Positions 42,815 through 50,882 of a stretch of 64,000 nucleotides of DNA are shown one piece after another (the stretch's first letter is position 1; each line of letters begins with the position of its first letter). Position numbers and translations under genes: made by a program. Under the pieces are notes generated by a model. It had not been told where the DNA came from. It was given only the letters and a program-made list of their open reading frames with translations, and ran no database searches. This DNA is from Streptomyces sp. AC555_RSS877 (GTDB lineage: Bacteria; Actinomycetota; Actinomycetes; Streptomycetales; Streptomycetaceae): positions 124,001 through 188,000 of the forward strand of contig NZ_JAGMUK010000218.1 in assembly GCF_019049245.1 (NCBI RefSeq), in the 5' to 3' direction.

Positions 42815-42935
42815 ATGGGGCCCGGAACGAGTCGGCGGCCCGAATTCAATGAATATTCAACTGGCCGTTGTTCGCGGGTATTTCCCGCAGTTTCCCCAAG
42901 TCGAACTATTCCCGATCCGTCACTAGCATGGACGT

Positions 42936-43376
42936 ATGAACGGCACACCTGAGTTCTACGTGGTAAGGGAGGGCGACACGCTCTCCGAAATCGCGGCCAG
43001 GCATCATGTGTCCCTGGCCCAGATCCTGGAGTGGAATCCTCAGATCAAGAACAAGAACGTCATTCACCCGAAGGACCGGATTCGTGTGGTCGCGCCCAGC
43101 GCAGGGCACGGCGGCGGGGACGAGCCCTTTCCGGGCAAGGACTTCTTCCGGCCGTCCGTGAGCAGCCCGATCATCCAAGCCATGGGCTGGCGCCTCATCG
43201 AGGAGGGGTGCTCGGCGTATCCCGACGAGCCCGACTTCCGGTGGAACGAGGCGGACCGGCAGTCCTATGCCAAGTTCCAACGGAAACTGGGCTTCTCGGG
43301 CAGCGACGCCGACGGCATTCCGGGGCGGGTGTCGTGGGAGAGACTTCATGTGCCCGCCCTCCACATGAGTGAATAG
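42936..43376 (+). CDS. LysM and peptidoglycan-binding-like protein without signal peptide
   Basis: A 146-aa protein. A LysM domain is at the N-terminus (YVVREGDTLSEIAARHHVSL then IHPKDRIRVV), followed by a short Gly linker and a C-terminal region FFRPSVSSPIIQAMGWRLIE then QSYAKFQRKLGFSGSDADGI PGRVSWERL. The latter resembles peptidoglycan-binding domains of Streptomyces lytic enzymes. No signal peptide or membrane segment is seen, so export is unexplained unless it is loaded by another route. AAGGAG-like sequence is not obvious before the ATG at 42936. It is followed by a membrane-protein gene and may form a unit with it. Confidence 0.8.
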   Translation: MNGTPEFYVVREGDTLSEIAARHHVSLAQILEWNPQIKNKNVIHPKDRIRVVAPSAGHGGGDEPFPGKDFFRPSVSSPIIQAMGWRLIEEGCSAYPDEPDFRWNEADRQSYAKFQRKLGFSGSDADGIPGRVSWERLHVPALHMSE

Positions 43377-43404
43377 CCCGCCCGGGCGACAAGAGGGACC
43401 GGCT

Positions 43405-44685
43405 GTGGCTACTTCCGAGGCGGCTCGGGAAAGGACGTGGGCCCGTACACGCCGGCGGCTCGAGGCCGGGCTGAGTCCCCGACGGCCGCGGTCGCCCTGG
43501 CGGGCACGGGCCAAAACCCGTCTCGCCTATCTCGAGGTGCAGCTGAGGCGCGAGCAGGCCAAGCCGCCCTCGGACGACCGTGAAGCCCTCATCAAGGGAA
43601 CGGCGGTTCATCTCGGCAATGCCTGCTCGGCTGCGGACGAGTCGTTCGGCTGGCGGCGCTTGTGGTCGAGTTCGACCGCACAGGAAGGCGTCTGGTCGAA
43701 TCTGCGCAGTGCCGAGGTGCTGCTGTTCCAGCTGGCGTCCGACGCGGAGGTCGCGGGCCGCGCCAGTGAGGTCATGGCGCTGGTCAAACGCCATCTGGAC
43801 AAGGACGATCCGCAACGGGTCAGCCTCGTCCAGCGGATCCGTCACATCGTCTCCGGTGAGATGACCCTCCCCGACCGTGAGTTGCTGACCCGGGCCCTGG
43901 ACAGCGCGTACACCGCCCTGGACGCGGAACTGGCCAGGGTGAGGAGTTTGCGCAACATCCTCTGGACGGCCACGTTCGTGGTTCTGGCCGGTGTGGCGGG
44001 CCTCGCCGTCTACGGCTGGTTCCACCCACAGTCGCTGAGCCTGTGCTTCGCGCCCCAGTTCGGCCCCGTGGGCGCGGGCGGCATGGACATCGTCTGCCCC
44101 AGCAAGGACTACAGCAACGAGCCGGCCGGCAGCGTTCCCAGCAGTTTCGCCCAGTCGAGGGACATCCTCACCGTCGAGATCGCCGGGCTGGCCGGCGCGG
44201 CGTTCACCGTCATCGCGTCGCTGCGCCGCATCCGGGGAACCAGCGCCCCCTACATGCTCCCCCTGGCGTCGGCGGTCCTGAAATTCCCGACCGGCGCCCT
44301 GTCCGCCTTCCTCGGGGTACTGCTGATCAGGGGCGCCTTCGTCCCCGGGCTCAGCGACTTGGACAGCAGAGCGCAGGTCCTCGCCTGGGCCGCGGCCTTC
44401 GGCGCCGCACAGCACCTGGTGACCCGACTGGTGGACGACCGTGCCCAGATGACGCTGTCGGAGGTGGGCAGGCCCACCGACTCGGCCGTCGATCCGGAGA
44501 ACGCCGCCGTCATGGAGGGCAGCGCGCACGAGGAGGCCTGGACGAACGGAACACCGACCGCCCGGGACGGGGGCGGTGAAGGAGCCCACGGTGGCCCGGT
44601 CAAAGAAGCGCCGCCGGAACAGCCGGAACCGGGCCGCCGCCGGCCGGCCTCAGCTGGTCAGAGCGGCGAGGTGAGCCGTGCGTGA
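43405..44685 (+). CDS. Membrane protein of unknown function
   Basis: A 426-aa protein. An Arg-rich cytoplasmic N-terminal region (about 1-185, helical, including WARTRRRLEAGLSPRRPRSP) precedes four likely membrane segments near residues 192-212, 262-282, 295-320 and 330-350. A charged, Pro/Glu-rich C-terminal tail follows. I recognise no named domain. The GTG at 43405 has GAGGGA seven bases upstream; an earlier GTG at 43369 overlaps the LysM gene stop. It is downstream of the LysM gene with 28 bases between, and it overlaps the convergent acyl-CoA-dehydrogenase-like gene by 36 bases at the 3' end. Confidence 0.7.
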   Translation: MATSEAARERTWARTRRRLEAGLSPRRPRSPWRARAKTRLAYLEVQLRREQAKPPSDDREALIKGTAVHLGNACSAADESFGWRRLWSSSTAQEGVWSNLRSAEVLLFQLASDAEVAGRASEVMALVKRHLDKDDPQRVSLVQRIRHIVSGEMTLPDRELLTRALDSAYTALDAELARVRSLRNILWTATFVVLAGVAGLAVYGWFHPQSLSLCFAPQFGPVGAGGMDIVCPSKDYSNEPAGSVPSSFAQSRDILTVEIAGLAGAAFTVIASLRRIRGTSAPYMLPLASAVLKFPTGALSAFLGVLLIRGAFVPGLSDLDSRAQVLAWAAAFGAAQHLVTRLVDDRAQMTLSEVGRPTDSAVDPENAAVMEGSAHEEAWTNGTPTARDGGGEGAHGGPVKEAPPEQPEPGRRRPASAGQSGEVSRA

Positions 44686-45687
44686 CTCCCGCGTCTGACC
44701 CTGCACCAGCAGGAACAGCGCCTCCCTGGCCAGGCGTTGGGCCCGGTTCGTCAGCAGCATCGAGCGGCCTCCCGCGCTCACCACGGCCGCCGTGGTGGCC
44801 GCCTGCAGCACCTCGTACGCCTGTGTCTTGAGCGCGAGGCGTTCCGCGACCCGCTCATGGGGCGCCGCGTCCGCGGCCAGGGCGTAGGCACGGCCGCGCA
44901 CTTCGCTCAACCGGGCGCGCAGGGGAGCCGCCGTCTCCTCGTCCAGGAAGGGCAGGGCCGCCTCCGCGACGCCGAAGGCCGCCGGGTTGGCGTTCACCGT
45001 CTTGAGACGGTCCGCCGCCGCCCAGCGGTCGTACGGGGTGCGCAGGGCCACCGCCTCCTCCGGCAGCCACAGGCCGTCCAGCTCCAGCGAGACCGTGCGG
45101 GCCGCGGTGAGGGCCGCCAGGTGCATCGGATCCGATGCCCGTAGGCCCGGCTGCTCCCTCGCCTCCGTGAAGGCGAACAGGGCCTCGTCCGCGTCGGTCA
45201 CTCCGGCGAGCATCATGACGTCGTTGAGCCCCCACCCCGTGTACCAGGGCACCGCCCCGTCGAACCGCCAGCCGCCCCGGTCCCGGGTGACCCGGACGGG
45301 CGTGCGCGGGTAGGCCCGCAGGTGGGCGTACGCCACCCCGGACAGCAGCTCGCCACTCGCCAGCCGGGCCAGCAGGCGCTCGCGCACCGGGCCCTCGCTC
45401 TTCGCGAGCGTCAGGACCGGCGTGTGGTGCTGCGTCTGCACGAACCAGGTCGAGCAGCACGCCCCGGCCAGGATCTCCGTCGTCTCCCGTACCACCGCAC
45501 CGGGCGCCGCGGCCCCTCCGTACTCCCGCGGCGCGTTCAGGCCGAGCAGGCCCGAGCGCCTGATCTCGGCGAGATGGCTTGCGGGCACCTGGGTCTGGTC
45601 GACCCGCTCGGCGTGCGGTGCGAGCAGGTCGTCCGCGAGCCGGCGGGCGCGGACGACGAGGGGATGCGGGTGCGCGGCGATGGTCAT
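44650..45687 (-). CDS. Acyl-CoA dehydrogenase-like protein
   Basis: A 345-aa protein with an acyl-CoA dehydrogenase fold, shorter than the usual 380 or more residues. The N-terminal helical domain has LLGLNAPREYGGAAAPG near residue 48 and CSTWFVQTQHHTPV near 77. The middle beta domain is GGWRFDGAVPWYTGWGLND. The C-terminal helical domain ends ARRALFLLVQG-like (REALFLLVQGQTRE). A clear catalytic base could not be placed by eye. It may be a flavin-dependent oxidoreductase rather than a true dehydrogenase. It is transcribed on the same strand just downstream of urtE, 87 bases away, and may or may not be part of the urt unit. Confidence 0.78.
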   Translation of the reverse strand: MTIAAHPHPLVVRARRLADDLLAPHAERVDQTQVPASHLAEIRRSGLLGLNAPREYGGAAAPGAVVRETTEILAGACCSTWFVQTQHHTPVLTLAKSEGPVRERLLARLASGELLSGVAYAHLRAYPRTPVRVTRDRGGWRFDGAVPWYTGWGLNDVMMLAGVTDADEALFAFTEAREQPGLRASDPMHLAALTAARTVSLELDGLWLPEEAVALRTPYDRWAAADRLKTVNANPAAFGVAEAALPFLDEETAAPLRARLSEVRGRAYALAADAAPHERVAERLALKTQAYEVLQAATTAAVVSAGGRSMLLTNRAQRLAREALFLLVQGQTRESRTAHLAALTS

Positions 45688-45774
45688 GGAGGAAATCCTC
45701 CCGCGGCCTTCGTGCGCGGTGCCGGTCCGGGGTCCGCCGTTCGTGCGGGCACCGTCGCACGAGCCGCCACCGCG

Positions 45775-46467
45775 TCACACGCTCAGCGCCTCCCGCACGG
45801 ACCGCTCGGCATCCTGGCCGCCCTCGCCGGAGGAGGTGACCCGGCCGGCCTCCAGGACGTAGTACCGCTGTGCCGCCCGCATCGCGAAGCCCACGTGCTG
45901 CTCGACCAGGAGCACCGACAGCCCGCCGCGGGCCGCCAGGGTGAGGATCGTGTCCTCGATCTCGGCGACCACCGACGGCTGGATGCCCTCGGTCGGCTCG
46001 TCCAGGAGCAGGATCCGAGGCTCCGTCACCAGAGCTCGCGCGATGGCGAGTTGCTGCCGCTGACCGCCGGACAGCAGCCCCGCCCGGCGGTGGGACAGCG
46101 CCCGCAGCGCCGGGAACAGGTCCAGCGCCTCACCGATCGCCGCCCTGCCGCGCTTGCGGCCGTCCGCGACGAGCTGCAGGTTCTCCGCCGTGGTCAGGTG
46201 CGGGAACGCCTGCTGGCCCTGCGGGACGTACGCCATCCCGCGCGCCACCCGCTCGTGCGGCTTGCGCCGGGTGATGTCCTCGCCGTCGAGGCGGACCGTG
46301 CCGCCGCTCGGCGTGAGCAGTCCGACGGCGGCCCGCAGCAGGGTGCTCTTGCCGGCGCCGTTGTGCCCGAGCACGGCGGCCACGCCGTCCTTCGGCACCT
46401 CGACGGTGACCCCGTGCAGCACGCTGCTGCGGTGGTAGCCGACCCGGACGTCCTCGATCTGCAGCAT
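45775..46467 (-). CDS. urtE: Urea ABC transporter ATP-binding protein UrtE
   Basis: A 230-aa ATPase. The Walker A is GHNGAGKSTLLRAAVG, the signature LSGGQRQQLAIARAL and the Walker B ILLLDEPTEGIQPSVV, in the LivF/UrtE style. It powers the UrtBC permease for urea or short amide uptake. The ATG shares its A with the stop codon of urtD (TGATG), indicating tight translational coupling. It is the last gene of urtABCDE. With urtD it forms the ATPase pair on the cytoplasmic face. Confidence 0.93.
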   Translation of the reverse strand: MLQIEDVRVGYHRSSVLHGVTVEVPKDGVAAVLGHNGAGKSTLLRAAVGLLTPSGGTVRLDGEDITRRKPHERVARGMAYVPQGQQAFPHLTTAENLQLVADGRKRGRAAIGEALDLFPALRALSHRRAGLLSGGQRQQLAIARALVTEPRILLLDEPTEGIQPSVVAEIEDTILTLAARGGLSVLLVEQHVGFAMRAAQRYYVLEAGRVTSSGEGGQDAERSVREALSV

Positions 46468-47255
46468 CACGCCTCCTGTACGACCGCGGTGTCCGAGGCG
46501 CCCTCGACGGCTGACGCGTTGGCCGCGTGCCCGAGGTACACCTCCTGCACCTTCGGATCGGCCTGGACCTCGGCCACCGTCCCCTCGCTGAGCACCTTGC
46601 CCGCGTGCAGCACGCTGACGCTGCGCGCGAAGGACCGCATGAAGTCCATGTCGTGCTCGATGACGACCACGGTCCGCTCCTCGCTGATCCGCTGGAGCAG
46701 TTCGCCGGTCGCCTGGCGCTCGTCGTGGCTCATGCCGGCGACCGGCTCGTCGAGCAGCAGCAGCCGTACGTCCTGCACGAGCAGCATGCCGATCTCCAGC
46801 CACTGCTTCTGGCCGTGCGCGAGCGTCCCGGCGAGGGAGTCGGCGAGCTCGGTGAGCCCGACCGTCTCCAGCGCCCTGGCGACCGGCTCCGGAACGTCCT
46901 TGCGGCGCCGCAGCATGGTCCACATGCCGCGGCCGGCGCCCGCCGCGATGTCCAGGTTCTGCAGGACCGTCAACTCCTCGAAGACGGTGGCGGTCTGGAA
47001 CGTACGGCCGATCCCGGACCGGGCGATCCTGTGGACGCTCCGCCCGAGCAGCTCGTCGTCGCCGAAGCGCACCGAACCCGTCGCCCGCACCAGTCCGGTG
47101 ACCGCGTCGACCAGGGTGGTCTTGCCCGCGCCGTTCGGCCCGATGAGGAAGCGCAGATCGCCGGGGTGGACGTCGAGGTCCACCCCGTCGACGGCGGTGA
47201 AGCCGTCGAAGGACACCCGCAGTTGCCGTATCTCGAGACCTGAGAGCTCACTCAT
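46467..47255 (-). CDS. urtD: Urea ABC transporter ATP-binding protein UrtD
   Basis: A 262-aa ATPase. The Walker A is GPNGAGKTTLVDAVTG, the signature LAHGQKQWLEIGMLL (UrtD-type in place of LSGG) and the Walker B LLLLDEPVAGMSHDE. The LivG/UrtD-type C-terminus contains EVQADPKVQEVYLGH, a typical end. The start overlaps the urtC stop by four bases (ATGA), and the stop touches the urtE start. The acidic C-terminal tail is extended by about 15 residues compared with common homologues as I recall them. Confidence 0.93.
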   Translation of the reverse strand: MSELSGLEIRQLRVSFDGFTAVDGVDLDVHPGDLRFLIGPNGAGKTTLVDAVTGLVRATGSVRFGDDELLGRSVHRIARSGIGRTFQTATVFEELTVLQNLDIAAGAGRGMWTMLRRRKDVPEPVARALETVGLTELADSLAGTLAHGQKQWLEIGMLLVQDVRLLLLDEPVAGMSHDERQATGELLQRISEERTVVVIEHDMDFMRSFARSVSVLHAGKVLSEGTVAEVQADPKVQEVYLGHAANASAVEGASDTAVVQEA

Positions 47256-48346
47256 GCCGCTTCTCCCACCGGTACGACGGGTGCCTGCTGCTCCGGCGCC
47301 ATCGGGGCTCTGCGCCGGCGTACGAGCACCGCCAGCGAGGCCAGACCGCCGGGCAGAAACGCCAGGGCGACGATGAACAGCAGCCCCTGGAAGTACGTCC
47401 AGGCCGCCGGGAACTCCTCCGACAGGGCCGTCTTGGCCCAGGCGACCGCGACCGCGCCGAGCACCGCGCCGGCCAGGATCGCCCGGCCGCCCACGGCGGC
47501 GCCGATGACGAACTCGATGGACGGCACGATGCCGATCAGCGCGGGCGAGATGATGCCGACCGCCGGGACGAACAGCGCGCCCGCGAGGCCGGCCATGCCC
47601 GCCGCGACGACGTACGCGACGAGCTTGACCGTGGCCGGGTCGTAGCCGAGGAAGCGCACTCGCTCCTCGGAGTCCCGTACGGCGACCAGCAGTTCGCCGT
47701 AGCGGCTCTGGATCAGCTGACGTGCCAGGGCGATCAGGAGCAGCAGGACGGCGGCGATGACGAAGTACACCATCCGCTGGTTGACCGGGTCGTCGAGGGA
47801 GTAGCCGAAGAAGCCCTGGATGTCGGTGAGTCCGTTGGTGCCGCCGGTCGTGGCCTGCTGGCCGATCAGCCAGATCGCGAACGCGGCGGCGAGGGCCTGG
47901 CTGAGGATCGCGAAGTAGGCGCCCTTGACCCGGCGCCGGAAGACGAACAGGCCGAGCACCGTGGCGACCGCCATCGGCAGCAGCACGGTCGCGGCGATCG
48001 CGAACAGCGGGTTCGCGAACGGCTGCCACCACCAGGGGAGTTCGGTGGCGGTGCCGTACAGCTGCATGAAGTCGGGGAGGTTGCCGGGCCCGGCGTCGGC
48101 GATCTTCAGGTGCATCGCCATGGCGTAGCCGCCGAGCCCGAAGAACACGCCCTGGCCGAGCGTCAGCAGACCGCCGCGGCCCCAGGCGAGGCAGATGCCG
48201 ACGGCGACGATCGCGGTGCACAGGTACTTGGCGAGCAGCCCGAGCCGGAAGTCGGACAGCACGAGCGGGGCGAGCGCGAACAGCGCGACGGCGGCCGACG
48301 CGAAGCCTGCCGCGGCCCGCGCGGAACGGCCTTTCAGCGGGTTCAT
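47252..48346 (-). CDS. urtC: Urea ABC transporter permease UrtC
   Basis: A 364-aa permease with about ten membrane segments. Family-specific segments are CLAWGRGGLLTLGQGVFFGL GGYAMAMHLK near residues 52-80, the cytoplasmic loop AVRDSEERVRFLGYDPATVK near 230, and FVPAVGIISPALIGIVPSIE near 268. The cytoplasmic EAA-like loop couples to UrtD/E. The start overlaps the urtB stop by four bases. The hydrophilic C-terminus is Pro/Ala rich. Confidence 0.93.
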   Translation of the reverse strand: MNPLKGRSARAAAGFASAAVALFALAPLVLSDFRLGLLAKYLCTAIVAVGICLAWGRGGLLTLGQGVFFGLGGYAMAMHLKIADAGPGNLPDFMQLYGTATELPWWWQPFANPLFAIAATVLLPMAVATVLGLFVFRRRVKGAYFAILSQALAAAFAIWLIGQQATTGGTNGLTDIQGFFGYSLDDPVNQRMVYFVIAAVLLLLIALARQLIQSRYGELLVAVRDSEERVRFLGYDPATVKLVAYVVAAGMAGLAGALFVPAVGIISPALIGIVPSIEFVIGAAVGGRAILAGAVLGAVAVAWAKTALSEEFPAAWTYFQGLLFIVALAFLPGGLASLAVLVRRRRAPMAPEQQAPVVPVGEAA

Positions 48347-49239
48347 ACGAGACTCCTGGTCCGCAGCGTGTACAGCCCCTGGGGCCGCCACTGGAGGAAC
48401 GCGACGATGGCGACGAGCACCAGGACCTTGGCGACGCTGACGGTGGTGGAGTACTCGAGGACCGACTGCAGCGCACCCAGCACGAAGGCGACGATGACCG
48501 TGCCCTTGAGCTGCCCGATGCCGCCGACCACGATCACCAGGAAGGCGTCGATGATGATGTTGGTGCCCATCGTCGGCCCGATCGGGCCGACCAGTGTCAG
48601 TGCCACCCCGGCGACGCCCGCGAGCCCGGACCCGAGGAAGAACGCGGTGCGGTCGACCCGGCTCGTGGAGATGCCCGACACCTCGGCGAGGTCCCGGTTC
48701 TGCACCACGGCCCGCACCCGGCGGCCCAGCGGCGTCAGCCGCAGCGTCAGCGACAGCGCGACCACCGCCGTGACCGCCAGACTCAGGATGAACAGCCGGC
48801 TGTTGGCGAAAGTGAGCGGGTCGTCGCCGCCGATCACCGTGATGTTCCCGGTGAGCCAGTCGGGTGCCCGGGTCTGCACATTCGGGGCGCCGAAAATGTC
48901 CCGCGCGAGTTGCTGGAGCATCAGCGAGACGCCCCATGTGACGAGAAGCGTGTCAAGTGGCCGCAGATACAGGCGTCGTATCAAGAGCCATTCGAGCAGC
49001 GCGCCCAGGGCACCGGAGACGAGAAAGGCGAGGGGCAGCGCGAGGAGAAGTGACATTCCCGCGCTGGAAATGGACTTCTGGAGGACGTACGTGGTGTAGG
49101 CGCCGGCCATGATGAACTCGCCGTGGGCCATGTTGATGACGTTCATCTGGCCGAAGGTGAGGGAGAGACCGAGCGCGATGAGCAGCAGGACGGCACCGAT
49201 GCTGATGCCGGTGAAGGTCTGACCGAGGATCACGGTCAT
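48343..49239 (-). CDS. urtB: Urea ABC transporter permease UrtB
   Basis: A 298-aa permease with about eight membrane segments. Segments include ALGLSLTFGQMNVINMAHGE near residue 24, typical of UrtB/LivH proteins, and the cytoplasmic loop LTPLGRRVRAVVQNRDLAEV near 168, with TNIIIDAFLVIVVGGIGQLK near 233. It pairs with UrtC. The gap to urtA is 72 bases; the stop overlaps urtC by four bases. No unusual features. Confidence 0.93.
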   Translation of the reverse strand: MTVILGQTFTGISIGAVLLLIALGLSLTFGQMNVINMAHGEFIMAGAYTTYVLQKSISSAGMSLLLALPLAFLVSGALGALLEWLLIRRLYLRPLDTLLVTWGVSLMLQQLARDIFGAPNVQTRAPDWLTGNITVIGGDDPLTFANSRLFILSLAVTAVVALSLTLRLTPLGRRVRAVVQNRDLAEVSGISTSRVDRTAFFLGSGLAGVAGVALTLVGPIGPTMGTNIIIDAFLVIVVGGIGQLKGTVIVAFVLGALQSVLEYSTTVSVAKVLVLVAIVAFLQWRPQGLYTLRTRSLV

Positions 49240-49311
49240 GCGGCGGCTCCCGGGAGGGGTGCGGGCGGGCGCGGGGGCCCCGGCGGTGCGAGGCCCCCGT
49301 GCGACGAGCGG

Positions 49312-50568
49312 TCAGGACAGGCCGGAGGCCCAGGGGTAGCCCTTCAGGTACGGGTCCGGCTTGATGGGCTTGCCGGAGTCCCACACCTGCTCGATCAGAC
49401 CGTCGCTGCCGATCTTGCCGATCCGGGCGGTCTTGTAGATGTGCTGCGAGGCACCGTCCACGGTGACCAGGCCCTCGGGCGCGTCGAAGGTGATGCCGTC
49501 GGAGGCGGCCTTCACCTTCTCCGGGTCGAAGGACTTCGCCTTCTCGACCATCGCCTTCCACAGGTAGACCGAGGTGTACGCGGCCTCCATCGGGTCACTG
49601 GTCGGCTTGTCCGCGCCGTACTTGGCCTTGTACGCCTTCACGAACGTGGTGTTCGCGGCGCCCGGAGTGGTCTGGTAGTAGTTCCAGGCCGTCAACTGCC
49701 CCTCCAGGTACTGCGTTCCGATCGACTTGACCTCCTCCTCGGCGATCGACACCGAGACGACCGGCATGGTCGCGGCGCTCAGGCCGGCGGACTTGTACTC
49801 CTTGAAGAAGGCCACGTTCGAGTCACCGTTGAGGGTGTTGAAGACGGCGTCCGCCTTCGACGCCTTCACTTTGTTGGCGATCGTGCTGAACTCCGTGGAG
49901 CCGAGCGGCGCGTAGTCCTCGCCGAGGATCGTCATGCCGTTGGCCTTCGCGTACGCCGTGATCTCCTTGTTGGCGGTCCGCGGGAAGACGTAGTCGCTGC
50001 CGACCAGGTAGAGCTTCTTCTTGCCCTGGCTCTTGAGGTAGTCGAGGGCCGGGATGATCTGCTGGTTCGTCGTGGCGCCCGTGTAGAAGATGTACGGCGA
50101 CTCCTCCAGGCCCTCGTACTGCACGGGGTAGAAGAGCAGCGACTTGTTCTTCTCGAACACCGGCTTGACGGCCTTGCGGCTGGCGGAGGTCCAGCAGCCG
50201 AAGGTGGCCGCGACGTTGTCCTCCTTGATCAGCTTGGTGGCCTTCTCGGCGAAGGTCGGCCAGTCGGAGGCGCCGTCCTCGCTGATCGGCTTGATCGTCT
50301 TGCCGAGGACACCGCCCTTGGCGTTGATCTCCGCGATGGCGAGCTGCAGCGAGTTGCGTACGGTCACCTCGCTGATCGCCATCGTGCCGGAGAGCGAGTT
50401 GAGCAGGCCGACCTTGACCGTGTCGCCGCTGGTGTCGATCTTCGCGGCCTTGTCGGACGAGCCTGCCGCGTCGGTCTTCGCGCCGCACGCGGAGAGGGCG
50501 ACGACGGCTGCGAGCGCCGCGGTACCGGCCAGAAGCCGACGCCGGTGAATGCTGGGAACGCTGGACAA
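49312..50568 (-). CDS. urtA: Urea-binding lipoprotein UrtA
   Basis: A 418-aa solute-binding lipoprotein. The lipobox is LSAC at about residues 25-28 after a Tat-like or Sec signal (RRRLLAGTAALAAVVA). Periplasmic-binding-protein body markers are TVKVGLLNSLSGTMAISEVT, FGCWTSASRKAVKPVFE and LFYPVQYEGLEESPYIFYTG, which are diagnostic of UrtA/FmdD urea and amide binders. The TTG start at 50568 is preceded by AAGGAGGT. A GlnR-like array lies about 150 bases upstream, so nitrogen limitation should induce it. It delivers urea or short amides to UrtBC. Confidence 0.95.
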   Translation of the reverse strand: MSSVPSIHRRRLLAGTAALAAVVALSACGAKTDAAGSSDKAAKIDTSGDTVKVGLLNSLSGTMAISEVTVRNSLQLAIAEINAKGGVLGKTIKPISEDGASDWPTFAEKATKLIKEDNVAATFGCWTSASRKAVKPVFEKNKSLLFYPVQYEGLEESPYIFYTGATTNQQIIPALDYLKSQGKKKLYLVGSDYVFPRTANKEITAYAKANGMTILGEDYAPLGSTEFSTIANKVKASKADAVFNTLNGDSNVAFFKEYKSAGLSAATMPVVSVSIAEEEVKSIGTQYLEGQLTAWNYYQTTPGAANTTFVKAYKAKYGADKPTSDPMEAAYTSVYLWKAMVEKAKSFDPEKVKAASDGITFDAPEGLVTVDGASQHIYKTARIGKIGSDGLIEQVWDSGKPIKPDPYLKGYPWASGLS

Positions 50569-50713
50569 AAGAACCTCCTTGTCCCCTGGAGGACACCTGA
50601 AAGGGAAGGAAAGAACAGCTCTTCAGGCGCGGTGGTGACGCGAGCGTCCAGCTTTCCCTTGTTGGTGTACCGGCTGGTTCCCTGAAGTGCGGTCCACAGC
50701 CTCAAGTCAGCCT

Positions 50714-50740
50714 GTTTCCGAAGCGTTTCGCGATACTTAA
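50714..50740 (-). promoter_or_regulatory. GlnR-type box array upstream of urtA
   Basis: On the minus strand TTAAG-N6-GAAAC-N6-GAAAC gives three five-base elements at exactly 11-base spacing. The GlnR consensus is gTnAc-N6-GaAAc, so both b-type elements match perfectly and the a-type element partly. This is strong support for nitrogen control of urtABCDE. Confidence 0.6.
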
Positions 50741-50780
50741 CCGGCTGTATCTTCCGACTCTCCGCGGGAAACGAAACGGG

Positions 50781-50835
50781 AAACAAAAAAGCCTCGGGGC
50801 GAACTCCTCACCGGAATTCACACGACGCCCGAGGC
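50781..50835 (-). terminator. Rho-independent terminator between the sensor gene and urtA
   Basis: On the minus strand GCCTCGGG and CCCGAGGC form a perfect 8-bp stem (50828-50835 with 50791-50798) with a long loop, followed directly by TTTTTTGTTT. It lies about 50 bases after the stop of the AmiC-like gene and should separate it from urtABCDE. Canonical U-tract terminators are uncommon in this genus. Confidence 0.75.
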
Positions 50836-50882
50836 ATTCTCTTTACTTCCTGCGTGAAGTATCGAGGCGAGGTCGGTACATG

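Noticed and set aside
50836..50882. Guanidine or other riboswitch before urtA
   Set aside because: I looked because ykkC-type riboswitches precede some urea-like transporters, but the conserved ykkC or mini-ykkC ACGR loops were not recognisable. The hairpin nearby is explained as a terminator.
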